Shown here: positions 32,496 to 42,411 of the stretch, one piece after another | How positions within the stretch are numbered: the first letter of the stretch is position 1 | Layout: every line of letters starts with the position of its first letter | Assembly: GCA_030549205.1 (NCBI GenBank) | Contig: JAUKTV010000012.1 | Span: forward strand, 248,001-312,000 | Source: Apiosordaria backusii | Taxonomy: Eukaryota > Ascomycota > Sordariomycetes > Sordariales > Lasiosphaeriaceae | Length of the DNA stretch: 64,000 nt | Direction: 5' to 3' | The notes under the pieces: model-generated | Databases searched by the model: none | Told to the model about the DNA's origin: nothing | Seen by the model: only the letters and a program-made list of their open reading frames with translations | Position numbers and translations under genes: made by a program

Positions 32496-33837
32496 GGTGG
32501 TGGATGGTGGGTGTTCGTTCACCCAGGAAGGTTTGACAGAGGTGGGAACATTCAGTTTTCAACGGGTTGACAGGATGGAGTGGGACGTCAATGTGATTTT
32601 ATATATACGTCTAATTGCTACTCATATTCCACATTAGGTCAGCGGAACGTAGAGTAGTATTTTGCTCCGACTAAACAACCCGCCTTACCCACCTACCGGG
32701 TTTATTCTTCCCATCTGTTGCTTTTCCACCAACCAAGAAGCCAGCATTGGGATTGCCTAGCCATATTTACGGAGGTTCAACAACCGCGCGGGTTCAAACA
32801 CTCAATGCTCTAACTCGAGGCCTAACTTGCTTCGGGGAAGCCGGAGCCGAGCGAAATAGGGGATCAAGGACGCATCGGAACGCTGGACCGAGTCACATAG
32901 TTCTTGTTAACACGGTAAGGCTTCTCATATGGCTTGTAATGTTCTGGTAGGTATCTTTTCCTAGGAAAGTATATCTATCTTACATAGCCTACACCAGACT
33001 TTTGATCCTTCACATGAGTGACCACCCCCTACGTGCACCTCTCAACCCTTACAGCGCGAGCGCAGCTATTCACCAGGGACAGAAAAATAAAGAGTTCTTT
33101 GTTGCATTGTCTATTTTGAGCTTGCCGTCCCAGGGGTATCTGGATCTCCAAAGATAGCAATGCATCCCGTCCTCACCCTTGCTGAGACTCGACTCGGAAC
33201 AAAGAAAAATCTCAAAGAGAAACACCTCTTCTCTTCAGCACTTTCTTCACCAAAAGCATGCTGATGATCCTCATCTCAAATTATCGTCAAGCGCACAGTC
33301 CATCTTAAGTTTGTAAGGTAGAACTTTTGACCTGGTATACAACCCGCCGGTATTGCAGGTGGGGGAATACACCAACCGTCCGGACGGCTCGTCAAAATGG
33401 GGGGGGGAATTTACCCTGCTGCACCTTATCCACCAGAATGCAATCAAAAATACCCAAAACCAAGCCTATCACCCTTCAAAACAACGCGTAGAAAATTGAC
33501 CCTGCAGCAAACGCGCTTCGGTTGGGCACCTATCTGCCCAGCCCGAGAGGTTGGGATGTGGTGTGCTGTGTAAATCATGTCTCGGATCGGACTTGAACAC
33601 CTGTCTGGCACAAGGCGGACATTTGCCTGACTGAGATTTTTTTCTTCTTCGTCTCATCACGCGCGCTTGTGTGAGTGTCTGAGTGAGTAGGTGTGTTTTG
33701 GACAGGGTGGCGATCATCTTCAACAATTTTTCTCGACAATACAATTTGAATCTTCCACATGGTCGAGTCCGAAGCCATGGGATGTCTCCGCACCACATAA
33801 AATCTTCAAGAACAGCAACACATTCCAACCTTTCAAA
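32496..33837. other. Divergent intergenic region
   Basis: These 1.3 kb carry the promoters of the galactanase (left) and the low-complexity protein gene (right). I see C/G homopolymer runs near 33360-33412 (including GGGGGGGGG) and no supportable gene. The short open frames here have no recognisable motif. Confidence 0.5.
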
Positions 33838-34440
33838 ATGGCCTTCCAAGAAGAAGTCAACGACTCCCAACCAAGCCTAATGGCCCTCATGATGGCGTAC
33901 ACACCCCCTTCTCCGCCTTCAGCACCACCACCACCTCTCGCAGCAGCAACAAAAGACAGAACCCTCTCACCATCGGTAACACTCGAACCACCCACCACAG
34001 ACACCGCCGCCGCCTCCAGAACGAGCACCACCACCACCACCGCACAAACCACACAAACCAACACATCATCAACCACCCCGCCATCATCAGGACAAGAAAC
34101 ACAAGTCAAGATTCTCTCGGGGGAGAGTATCCAAGTCGAGGTTATTCAACAGCCCCCCAAGGCACACACCACCAAAGCCAACAGCAACACCGGCAGTGAT
34201 CTGGGGGATCCATCCGAGGAGAAAAGTGAGGGTGGTGGCTTGAAGGGGGAGAAGGTTGTTACGATTGTCACGCCGGCACGATCGCACCAAGATGTTGAGA
34301 ATGGGAAAAGGGAGGGAGAAGACGCGAAGTTTGAGGAGGAAGTGGGGAGTGTGCGAAGGAAGGAAGAAAGATGGTGGAGGAGGGGCTGTGGGGGGTGTTT
34401 AGCTTTTTGGTGGGGGGTGATGGGGAAGGGGGGGAGTTGA
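33838..34440 (+). CDS. Hypothetical low-complexity protein
   Basis: A 200-residue frame starts at the ATG in TTTCAAAATGG, preferred over an in-frame upstream codon because of the better context. The N-terminal half is Pro/Ser/Thr/Ala-rich (TSTTTTTAQTTQTNTSSTT), the middle is acidic/basic (EEKSEGGGLKGEKVV) and the end is RRKEERWWRRGCGG followed by a short hydrophobic stretch. No domain is recognised. The Trp/Cys end might be a short membrane-associated segment. It may be a real orphan gene or a chance open frame. The adjacent intergenic DNA gives no further clue. Confidence 0.4.
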   Translation: MAFQEEVNDSQPSLMALMMAYTPPSPPSAPPPPLAAATKDRTLSPSVTLEPPTTDTAAASRTSTTTTTAQTTQTNTSSTTPPSSGQETQVKILSGESIQVEVIQQPPKAHTTKANSNTGSDLGDPSEEKSEGGGLKGEKVVTIVTPARSHQDVENGKREGEDAKFEEEVGSVRRKEERWWRRGCGGCLAFWWGVMGKGGS

Positions 34441-35171
34441 ATCAGTTGATGGCTGTGAGCAAGGGAAGATGTAATGGGGAGGTTGATGTGGTCGGCGAAG
34501 GGGGCCGCTATAGGTTAGTGTGTTATGAAGAGAATTCGGTGGGTAGAAGGGCATGGTGCAGTGTATATAGTTCCAAGCTAATGGGTGTAGAAACAGTGGA
34601 CCGTGATGTCTAACTTGGATAGTTCCGGAGATATCCTAAAGGGGGGTTCTATACGGCGGATGCCAAGGGGCTGTCAGGGGTAAGCTCAGGGGTGGGAAGA
34701 GATCGATTTACCTTTGTTCTGCAGCTTGGCCTAGCTATGTAGCTAAAAAGAGCAGAAACACCTTTGGACCTAACCTACGAGGAGAAGTCTTTGTTGTCTA
34801 GAATTATCTTGTCGCTCTTTATTCCATTTTTATCCCCGGTGTGCTCCTTTATGTCGTTGCTGATGAGAATGCATTGTCAAGATACCCGTAGTCCCCAGAC
34901 AAAGAGGTTGTCAAGTCTACATAATCCCTTCAATCTCCCGGTGATTCGAGATGAAGATTCCCATCATCAAACAGCCTCACAACATCAGCATAATTAGACA
35001 CACCATCCAAGGAATTCCAGGAGAATTCCACTACCCACTATCGTTTCAACCTTTCAAACCTCGACATACAACAGTTTCAAAAACTTGTACAAGATCAGGT
35101 ATCTGTACAAATCATCACCCAACACATAATCAAAGAAGTGAACTGTTTTACATAGATAATCAGCATTAAAA
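34441..35171 (+). other. Intergenic, promoter of the SET-domain gene
   Basis: 730 bp without a supportable gene. The 3' part is AC-rich with CATCATCA/ACAACA runs, as expected for a fungal 5' leader before the ATG at 35172. Confidence 0.45.
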
Positions 35172-36593
35172 ATGATGTCCCGCAAGGGTTACCCGATGGC
35201 CCGCAAAAGTGCCAACAACAACCTTGGTAAGAGGCGTAGAGAGTCGGACTCGGATGATTCTGACCAAGAGAGCAAGAGGCCCAAGACTACTGGAACCAAG
35301 ACTACTGGAACCAAGACTACTAGAACCAAGACTACTGGAAGACCAGAGCGGCCTCTGGTCCATCCAAACGCCGCCAAGTTCCCCAAGCTGTACGTGGTCG
35401 ACAGCCGCGACCTCAGAAGCAAGTACGCCATCGACGAAGAAGTGTACGAAATCAAAGACTACCTCGTCAACTACGATGCCTTTGACCTCCGCAAGCCCAC
35501 CCGCACCACCCAGCTCCGCAGGGCCAACGGAACCAAGTTGCCGGCCGCTATCAAGGACATCGTGAAGCTCAAGGGCCCCAACGCAGAGGAGAATGAGTGC
35601 CTATGGTGCCACGAGTTTTACGGCAGCAGCGAGGAGTGCAACGAAGAAAATTGCTACCTTCCGCTGCGCCAGCGTGTGGTCGGCTTTGCCGAACAAGTCA
35701 TCTCGATCCACAAAACACCCGGCTCGCGTCAGGGCTACGGTGCCTACATCCGGCCTGGTTATTTTGTGTCGAAAGGTGATTGGATGGGCATTTACTACGG
35801 CGTGGTGTGCCCCCAAGGCGGCTCCGACGTGGCTGGTAGCGATTACATTTTCTCGATGAACAGTCATAGAGGTGAGGTCCACTTGGAAGTCGACTCGGCC
35901 AGGTATGGCAACTGGACTCGGTTTTGCAACTCGCACTGCGACCCCAATGTCGAAGTGTGCCCGGAGCAAGCCGGCGGGATTAGAATCCTGGTCTTCAGAG
36001 CCATCAAGGATATTGATGAGAACGAGGAGGTGACCATCAATTACGGGCGTGAGTATTTCCAGGACAGGGATCCCGAGCTGATGTGCACTTGTAATTTCTT
36101 ACCTCACCCGCACCCGAACCGGGGAACAGAAGAGGAGAGGGCGGCCGATGCCAGGGCTAGGAAAGGCACTGCTCACTTTGACCAACCCTTCTCCAAGAAA
36201 TCGGCACCCAGCGTTGCCAAAGCTAGTAAAACCCCTCACATTCCTCACTTTTACCAACCCTTCTCCAGAAAAGAGGCGCCCAGCGCTACCAAGGCTAGCA
36301 AAACTCCTCGCTTTCCTCACTTTTACCAACCCCTCTCCAGAAAAGAGGCGCCCAGCTATGTCAGGACACCGCGCCGGCAAAACAGACAGGCTAGTCGGGG
36401 GCTTCCCTACGTGTCTGCTGTACGGGATTACATTCAGAACCAAGAGGTTATTGACGTACTTGGTTCGGACTCGGACTCCTCAATCTCTTGTATTTACGTA
36501 CTTGGCTCGGAGTCGAACTCCTCACACCGAAGCCTCTACGACGACTCGGACGATGATGACATAGCCTATACTGCGATTCGGACGGTGTCATAG
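35172..36593 (+). CDS. SET-domain protein with tandem SUMO-interaction-like motifs
   Basis: 473 residues, intronless. The N-terminus has KRRR and a TTGTK repeat made of four 15-bp DNA units (35284-35343). A cysteine cluster C143, C146, C156, C161 precedes a SET domain (about 185-295) with GYGAY, RFCNSHCDPN (family form RFxNHxCxPN) and EEVTINYG, followed by a short CTC post-SET-like segment. This predicts a lysine methyltransferase, though the NH in NHxC is changed to NS, so activity is uncertain. Residues 335-400 are three 24-residue repeats ([HF]-YQPFSRKEAPS core). The C-terminus has EVIDVL-GSDSDSS and IYVL-GSESNSS, two SUMO-interaction-type motifs, then an Asp-rich run. Substrate is unknown. 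Confidence 0.8.
   Translation: MMSRKGYPMARKSANNNLGKRRRESDSDDSDQESKRPKTTGTKTTGTKTTRTKTTGRPERPLVHPNAAKFPKLYVVDSRDLRSKYAIDEEVYEIKDYLVNYDAFDLRKPTRTTQLRRANGTKLPAAIKDIVKLKGPNAEENECLWCHEFYGSSEECNEENCYLPLRQRVVGFAEQVISIHKTPGSRQGYGAYIRPGYFVSKGDWMGIYYGVVCPQGGSDVAGSDYIFSMNSHRGEVHLEVDSARYGNWTRFCNSHCDPNVEVCPEQAGGIRILVFRAIKDIDENEEVTINYGREYFQDRDPELMCTCNFLPHPHPNRGTEEERAADARARKGTAHFDQPFSKKSAPSVAKASKTPHIPHFYQPFSRKEAPSATKASKTPRFPHFYQPLSRKEAPSYVRTPRRQNRQASRGLPYVSAVRDYIQNQEVIDVLGSDSDSSISCIYVLGSESNSSHRSLYDDSDDDDIAYTAIRTVS
36170..36365 (+). repeat. 72-bp coding minisatellite in the SET gene
   Basis: About two and two-thirds units of 72 bp encode 24-residue Lys/Ser/Pro-rich repeats. The last two units are nearly identical at DNA level, suggesting recent duplication and possible length polymorphism. 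Confidence 0.8.
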
Positions 36594-37327
36594 TCTATAC
36601 TGGAGGACCTTAATGACTACATGGTCGAGGACGATCGAGCAAGTAAGCTCAGAGGTAAGTGACGACTTGTAGATAGGACAGATGGGATGCGGTGTTGAGG
36701 CGTTCTCAGACTGGACAATGGTAAGGTAAGTAAGGTAAGCAAGTCGTTTCTTCGCATGGGTTTGATATACAGAATAAATACTAGATGCTGATTTTCAACC
36801 AAAACTGCTTTCTTATTCTCGAACCGGTGACAAAATGATAAAATCCTTCTTCCGAACTTCCGATGTTTGCTTTTGATGAAATTGATGGAGGCCTCGAGGT
36901 TTGAGCCAAGTTTCTTGCAAGAGAATGACAGCGCCACATTGACAGCCCCATTGAGGCCCAGCCACACACCCCGCCAATCAAGCTAGACAGCCCCGCATTG
37001 ACAGAGCACCTCGTCCATTGGCTCTGAGCCTTCAGCTCAGCACCGTGACATGACATCAGCGTGTCTCCTCGCCCAACCTGCTTGGCTGAACCACGCTGAA
37101 AACGCATCAATTCCCACGGGCAGATCAATTGCGTGGCATCTTCGTTGGCCATTAACCCCAGAAACAACACGCGTAAGGTGGCGCCAAAGTGCGTAGCTTT
37201 CCTGGTAAGCCGCCGCTGTAAAAGAAACACAGCCGAGCCCCTCCTTCGGTTTGCCAAGTTGGTCCCCGCCATCCCAGCCGCATGCCGTTATTTAGTAGCT
37301 CAATATCAGTTTATAAAACCTCCTCAT
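36594..37327. other. Intergenic, promoter of the chitinase gene
   Basis: No supportable gene. Short frames on both strands lack motifs. A GGTAAG repeat (GGTAAGTAAGGTAAG) lies near 36720. Confidence 0.4.
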
Positions 37328-38807
37328 ATGCCCTCCTCTAGACCATCTCAACCCTCTCGTCCCACCCGATCATTCCCACCCACTCCCATCTTGATAGTCA
37401 CCTCCCTGGCCGCCCTTCTCCTAAGCGCCGCCGTCATCCTCCTCCCCAAACACACGTTTACCAAATCAACAGAAGCAGCCCCCCCAAGCTCACCTGTCAT
37501 CCCCCCTTCCCCTGACACCCCTCAACACCCCCTCCTCCAACAAGATCCCTCATCCAACAAAATGGGCGGCGGACCAGTCACCCCAGGCTACCGCTCGGTA
37601 GCCTACTTCGTCAACTGGGCCATCTACGGCCGCAAGCACCGGCCCCAAGACCTCCCCGTCCAAAACCTCACCCACGTCCTCTACGCCTTCGCCAACGTCC
37701 GCCCCGAGTCGGGCGAGGTCTACCTCACCGACACCTGGGCCGACACCGACATCCACTGGGAAGGCGACTCCTGGAACGACGTCGGGACAAACCTCTACGG
37801 CTGCCTCAAGCAGCTCAACATCCTCAAGTCCCGCAACCGCAACCTCAAAGTCCTCCTCTCCATCGGCGGATGGACATACTCCTCCAACTTCAAGCAACCG
37901 GCCTCCACCCCCGAAGGCCGCGAGACCTTTGCCCGCACCGCTGTCGACCTGGTATGTTGCCCCCCCCCCCCCCACTCTTTCCCTGTTCACCCCCTGATAA
38001 CTAACCTTTGCAAAGCTCAAAAACCTCGGCTTCGACGGCCTAGACATAGACTGGGAATACCCCTCCTCCCCCCTCGAAGCCACCCACCTCGTCGCCCTCC
38101 TCTCCACCCTCCGTGCCCACCTAAACGCCTACTCCTCCACCCTCCCCTCCCGTCCCCATTTCGAGCTCACCGTCGCCTCCCCCGCCGGGTTCCAAAACCT
38201 CGCAAACATGGACCTCCCGGGAATGGACCAGCACCTCGACTTCTGGAACCTCATGGCCTACGACTACGCCGGATCCTGGGACAGCACCGCCGGCCACCAG
38301 GCCAACCTCTTTCCTTCGCACTCCAACCCCCGCTCTACGCCCTTTAGCACAGAGGCGGCGGTGAATCACTACATCAGCCAGGGAATCAACCCGAGCAAAA
38401 TTGTGTTGGGCATGCCACTTTATGGGCGAGCATTCCAACAGACGGACGGTCCGGGGAGCGGGTACCAAGGGGTCGGGGAGGGGACGTGGGAGAATGGTGT
38501 GCATGATTACAAAAAGTTGCCGCTCGAGGGGGCGGAGGAGAGGTATGACCATGAGGTGGGGGCATCGTATTGCTATCACCCGGGCACGAGGACAATGGTG
38601 AGCTATGATACTGTTCACTTGGCGAGACGAAAGGCGCAGTATGTAGTAGATAGGGGACTAGGTGGTGGTATGTGGTGGGAGAGTTCTGCCGATAAACAAG
38701 GGCCGGAAAGTCTGATCGGGAATGTTGTTGATACCTTTGGTGGACCGGGGGGTTGCAGTATAAGGAGAACTGCGTTACCTACCCGCATAGCAAGTATGAT
38801 AATTTGA
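37328..38807 (+). CDS. GH18 chitinase with N-terminal signal anchor
   Basis: Two exons (37328-37951, 38016-38807) joined across a 64-bp intron (GTATGT, CTAAC branch, AAAG end) give 471 residues. A short Pro/Arg-rich head is followed by one hydrophobic segment (about 20-39) without an obvious cleavage site, then a Pro/Ser linker, so the protein is probably a type II membrane protein or slowly cleaved. The GH18 domain runs from YRSVAYFVNWAIYGR with LLSIGGWTYS and DGLDIDWEY, where D215, D218, D220 and catalytic E222 form DxxDxDxE. The intron falls just before this motif and has a run of 14 C. Such enzymes hydrolyse chitin in wall remodelling or nutrition. The C-terminal end lacks a chitin-binding domain. 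Confidence 0.93.
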
Positions 38808-39149
38808 GGAATGGGCTCTAGGGGAACGGATACCACAGGATAAGACACATACAGGCAGATACCAAAGACAAAAAAAAAGTCATGGGAAAGGGCTTAGGAT
38901 TCGCTACCTTGTGACCCCTTTCAGAACCACAATGCAGACAGTGACGGGAACTCTCCATCAAAGAGCCGAGATATTGTGATCATGTCGCATCCCAAATCGC
39001 ATTTCCTCGCCATGTCAGAGCCAGAATATGCCCCCGTTTCTAAAGGTACATAAACGCCGGTGATGAAAAATCAATCATAGCCCATGCCCAGCTCAATGCT
39101 TTTCCGTTCCCAATCCCATGTTACGCCTTCTTTTTGTTGATGTGGGCAA

Positions 39150-39672
39150 TTAAGCCTTCTCGAAGACGTAGGTGAGGTGGCAGCGACCGCAGTACTGGCG
39201 ATCCTGCATGGCGGCCATGAAGACACCGGCACCGCACTGGAAACATCATTGTCAGCAAGTTGAGTGAGATGTGGGTGACTTGAGAGAAAAAACTCACGCT
39301 CTCGTTGGGGCACTCGCGGCGGAGGCGCTCAATCTTGCCATCAGAGTCGACCTTGTAGTACTTGAGGACGGCGAGTTTGGTCTTTTTCCGCTTGTGCTTG
39401 ATCTTCTTGGGGGTGGTGTAGACCTTCTTTTTTCTCTTCTTGCCACCACCACGGAGGCGGAGGACCAAGTGGAGGGTGCTCTCCTTCTGGATGTTGTAGT
39501 CGGAGAGGGTGCGGCCGTCCTCCAGCTGCTTGCCAGCAAAGATCAGGCGCTGCTGGTCAGGGGGGATGCCCTCCTTGTCCTGGATCTTGGCCTTGACATT
39601 GTCGATGGTGTCGCTCGACTCCACCTCAAGGGTGATAGTCTTGCCCGTGAGGGTCTTCACGAAGATCTGCAT
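39150..39672 (-). CDS. ubi3: Ubiquitin-ribosomal protein eS31 (S27a) fusion
   Basis: Two exons (39672-39298, 39236-39150) separated by a 61-bp intron (GTGAGT...CCAG) give 153 residues. Residues 1-76 are a complete ubiquitin ending LRLRGG. The tail is the eS31 ribosomal protein with the KKRKKK basic start and a zinc site (C121, then C126, C141, C144 in CGRC). The precursor is cut after Gly76, yielding ubiquitin and a 40S subunit protein. A leader intron is likely from 39948 (GTACGT) to 39682 (branch CTAAC, CTCAG). The gene is transcribed away from eS26 at 40290, with about 340 bp between the predicted transcript start region and the eS26 ATG. Confidence 0.97.
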
Positions 39673-39950
39673 GATTGCCTACTGAGAAGTGGTGAGGATG
39701 TGTTAGACGCAGACAAGAAAAGAAATAGAGACTTCTGCGCCCCGGCGGGTATCGAGAGAAAAAAGGTAAGTGAAGGGGAGAAATAAAAGAAGCTATCTCG
39801 AGGATTGCGCGCGACCAGCACGCAAACAACCGTTCAAGGGTCGCCTCCCGCAGCGCTCGCCGCGAAAACAAGACTGGGTATCATGGTGAAGATGATGAAA
39901 AGGAAGGTGCCGGGGCGCGAGAAGCTCAGCAACACCAACCAGACGTACCT

Positions 39951-40289
39951 AGACAGAGTGTCTTCCTCAGCAATCTGGAGATGTTGTGAAGTGCGCTGAG
40001 GGAGGAGTTGAGAATTTGAGGTGCCGCCGCTCTGCGAAGTTGAACTTTTGGACGGGTGGGCCCCACACTTTACGCGGTGCGGGTCAGCTGACTCTGGTGA
40101 GAGAATTTAGGGCTTCGCAGCCCACTTGCCCTGTGCGAAAAACCCGCCAGGGAGCTCGGATCACCACAGCGCAGAGTGGGGCTCCACCCTCGCAGCATTT
40201 TGGAGGGCAAGTTGAAATTCCCAATTCCTGACCTCTTCCTCCACACAACCAGTCTTCTTGAGAACCAGTGCATCAAGAACACCGTCAAG
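39951..40289. promoter_or_regulatory. Shared divergent promoter of eS31 and eS26
   Basis: This short GC-rich gap feeds two small-subunit ribosomal protein genes. It contains TTAGGGCTT at 40107-40115, resembling the Tbf1-type motif used for ribosomal protein genes in many fungi, within a dyad GGGCT-TCGC-AGCCC at 40110-40123. Site function is inference. Confidence 0.55.
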
Positions 40290-40939
40290 ATGGTCAAGAA
40301 GAGAAAGAACAACGGCCGCAACAAGAAGGGTATGTCTATCCTTGTCTTTCGTCCCCGTCGATATCGGCAGCATCGCTAACATTCCCTCTTCACAGGCCGC
40401 GGCCACGTTAAGCCCATCCGGTGCTCCAACTGCTCAAGATGCACTCCCAAGGACAAGGCCATCAAGCGGTTCACCATCCGCAACATGGTTGAGTCTGCGG
40501 CTATCCGTACGTATCGACGCGCTGGCGACCCCAACTCGAGACCCCGCGACCCAGATCAAGTCATGCTGACATTGCGACCCTACAGGTGATATCTCGGACG
40601 CCTCTGTGTTCGCCGAGTACACGGTTCCCAAGATGTACCTCAAGCTGCAGTACTGCGTCTCTTGCGCCATTCACGGCAAGATTGTCCGGTACGTTTGTCC
40701 AACTGGCGGGGACAACCACGTCTGTCTTCATGACGACGAGGGCGGCTGAGAAGATTCCTTGGTCGAACCTCCGCGCAGAAGAGTATACCCCCGACTTGAG
40801 AACAGTCGTCGCTGACACTTTGCGCCCCTCTAGTGTCCGCTCCCGCGAGGGCCGCCGCAACCGTGCTCCTCCCCCGCGTGTCCGCTACAACAAGGACGGC
40901 AAGAAGGTCACCCCCACCCAGGGTGCTAAGACTGCCTAA
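40290..40939 (+). CDS. rps26: 40S ribosomal protein eS26
   Basis: Four exons (40290-40329, 40396-40506, 40586-40688, 40834-40939) with introns of 66, 79 and 145 bp encode 119 residues. The product is MVKKRKNNGRNKKGRGHVKP..., CSNCSRCTPKDKAIKRF, YCVSCAIHGKIVRVRSREGR, a complete eS26 with its zinc cysteines (CSNC and CVSC). All junctions keep frame and GT-AG. eS26 sits at the mRNA exit channel of the 40S subunit. Three introns in such a short gene is typical for ribosomal protein genes of filamentous ascomycetes. Together with eS31 it forms a divergent stoichiometric pair. Confidence 0.97.
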
Positions 40940-42411
40940 ATAGGCGGTGTCTTCTAGGTCGGCGTTTTGGGCTGGTGGCATACGGTCTCTGGGTTTTGAT
41001 GTTCCGGAAGCAACGATATCATGATTTCACTTTTGCACGGCAAACTGGCGATCACGGAAAAGGAATGAGGGCTTTTGGGGTTTTCCTTTCAGTCCATCAA
41101 TGGGAACACATAGAGCCATAGTCACCAATTCAGAGCACTTGTTGTGTGAAAGAACCGATTGATCAACCTGCCGCCACTTGAAGAGATTTCGTCGCCAGTT
41201 ATGTTTTGGATATCTCATTTATCGGTGCGACTTCCGATGGATATCATTGGATCATTTGTTCTGCGATGTCGTCTGGGGTCTTTGGCGTCGGGGACTCGTT
41301 TAAGCATTTTGGGAGTGGCAGCTCGTTGGCGAAAAGCCGCTCCTGCACGAGAGTGGTGTGTCTCATAACTCGGCAGCAGCCAAAATACCTGATGATCAGC
41401 CATCACCTTGTCGTCTATCGCCAGGAGACACCAACTGAGCACGCCTTTACTTTCCACACTTCATTGTATGATGGATTCAAGTGTATCCTTTTTTTCGATC
41501 CGTCATCCACAATTTCTTGCAAACATCCCCTATCCATATTCATAGATTTGTTTTCCCCTGCTGCCGTGGCTCATACGTTTTGCCTATCAGCCCACCGCAC
41601 CAAGCTAAGCAAATTCATCAAGGCTTGATTTGCTCGAGGAAATCGTATTACCAAATCTTTTGCTTCTAGGGCTGATGAAGTGGTGAGTGGCTTGACTTTC
41701 CCCGACACACAGACCCCTTTTTATTTCTGGCGAATGGCTGTACATTAGCAAAATTCCCAGGAAATTCTTTTAGCGAACAGCGCACGACGGCGGCGAACCA
41801 ACGAGCCGTTCTGGTGGGGTCATCGCTCGGACCGGGGACCGGGGAGGTCAACCCGGGGGTACCGGGGGGGAGGAGGCTATTCCCAGCTGGTAGGGTGACG
41901 CGATGCCGGTTTGAGGGCTAGTGCAAATGGTGCCGCGCATTAATTGGGATTGTTTGGTTAGGAGGACAGGGAGGGAGAAGAGAAGCGTGTCTTGGCTGTT
42001 GTGATCGCGTTACGTTAGAGATCGGGAGGGATTGTGTTTTTTCTGGGGTTAGGTTGGGTCTGGACATGGGCAGGGGGTTGCGGGTCTGGATGATGGGAGG
42101 GAAGGGGATCGTCGGACGCTTTTTAGGGTGGGTGGTTCCCGCGATTTATAGTTTGGGTAGGGAACTCTTGCTTTCTTGTCAATCTTTTGAAGTGTATGGT
42201 TTTTAGTTTTTGAGGTGTTGTTGCAGCTGTTGTGATTTTAAGAGATTGCTGCGTTTGGTTGTGCTTGATCTCGCTTGAGATATCTAAGGGGGGGTTGTTC
42301 CCTTGACACTCGTTTTATCATACGATCTCCGAATACTGTTATCATCACGAACAGCAATATCGACCTCGACGACCACCCAGCATCTTACGGTGACCCGGCA
42401 TAGTGCCCATC
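40940..42411. other. Intergenic, upstream of the PTH11-like receptor
   Basis: 1.47 kb without a supportable gene. The open frame at 41206-41628 has no motif and no codon bias. Around 41830-41870 there are repeated CGGACCGGGGACCGGGG-type CGG triplets that could bind Zn2Cys6 regulators. A long G/T-rich stretch follows to 42290. Confidence 0.45.

Noticed and set aside
40689..40833. Box C/D snoRNA in the third eS26 intron
   Set aside because: An ATGACGA near 40728 and CTGA near 40812 are present, but the C box is imperfect and no terminal stem is seen.
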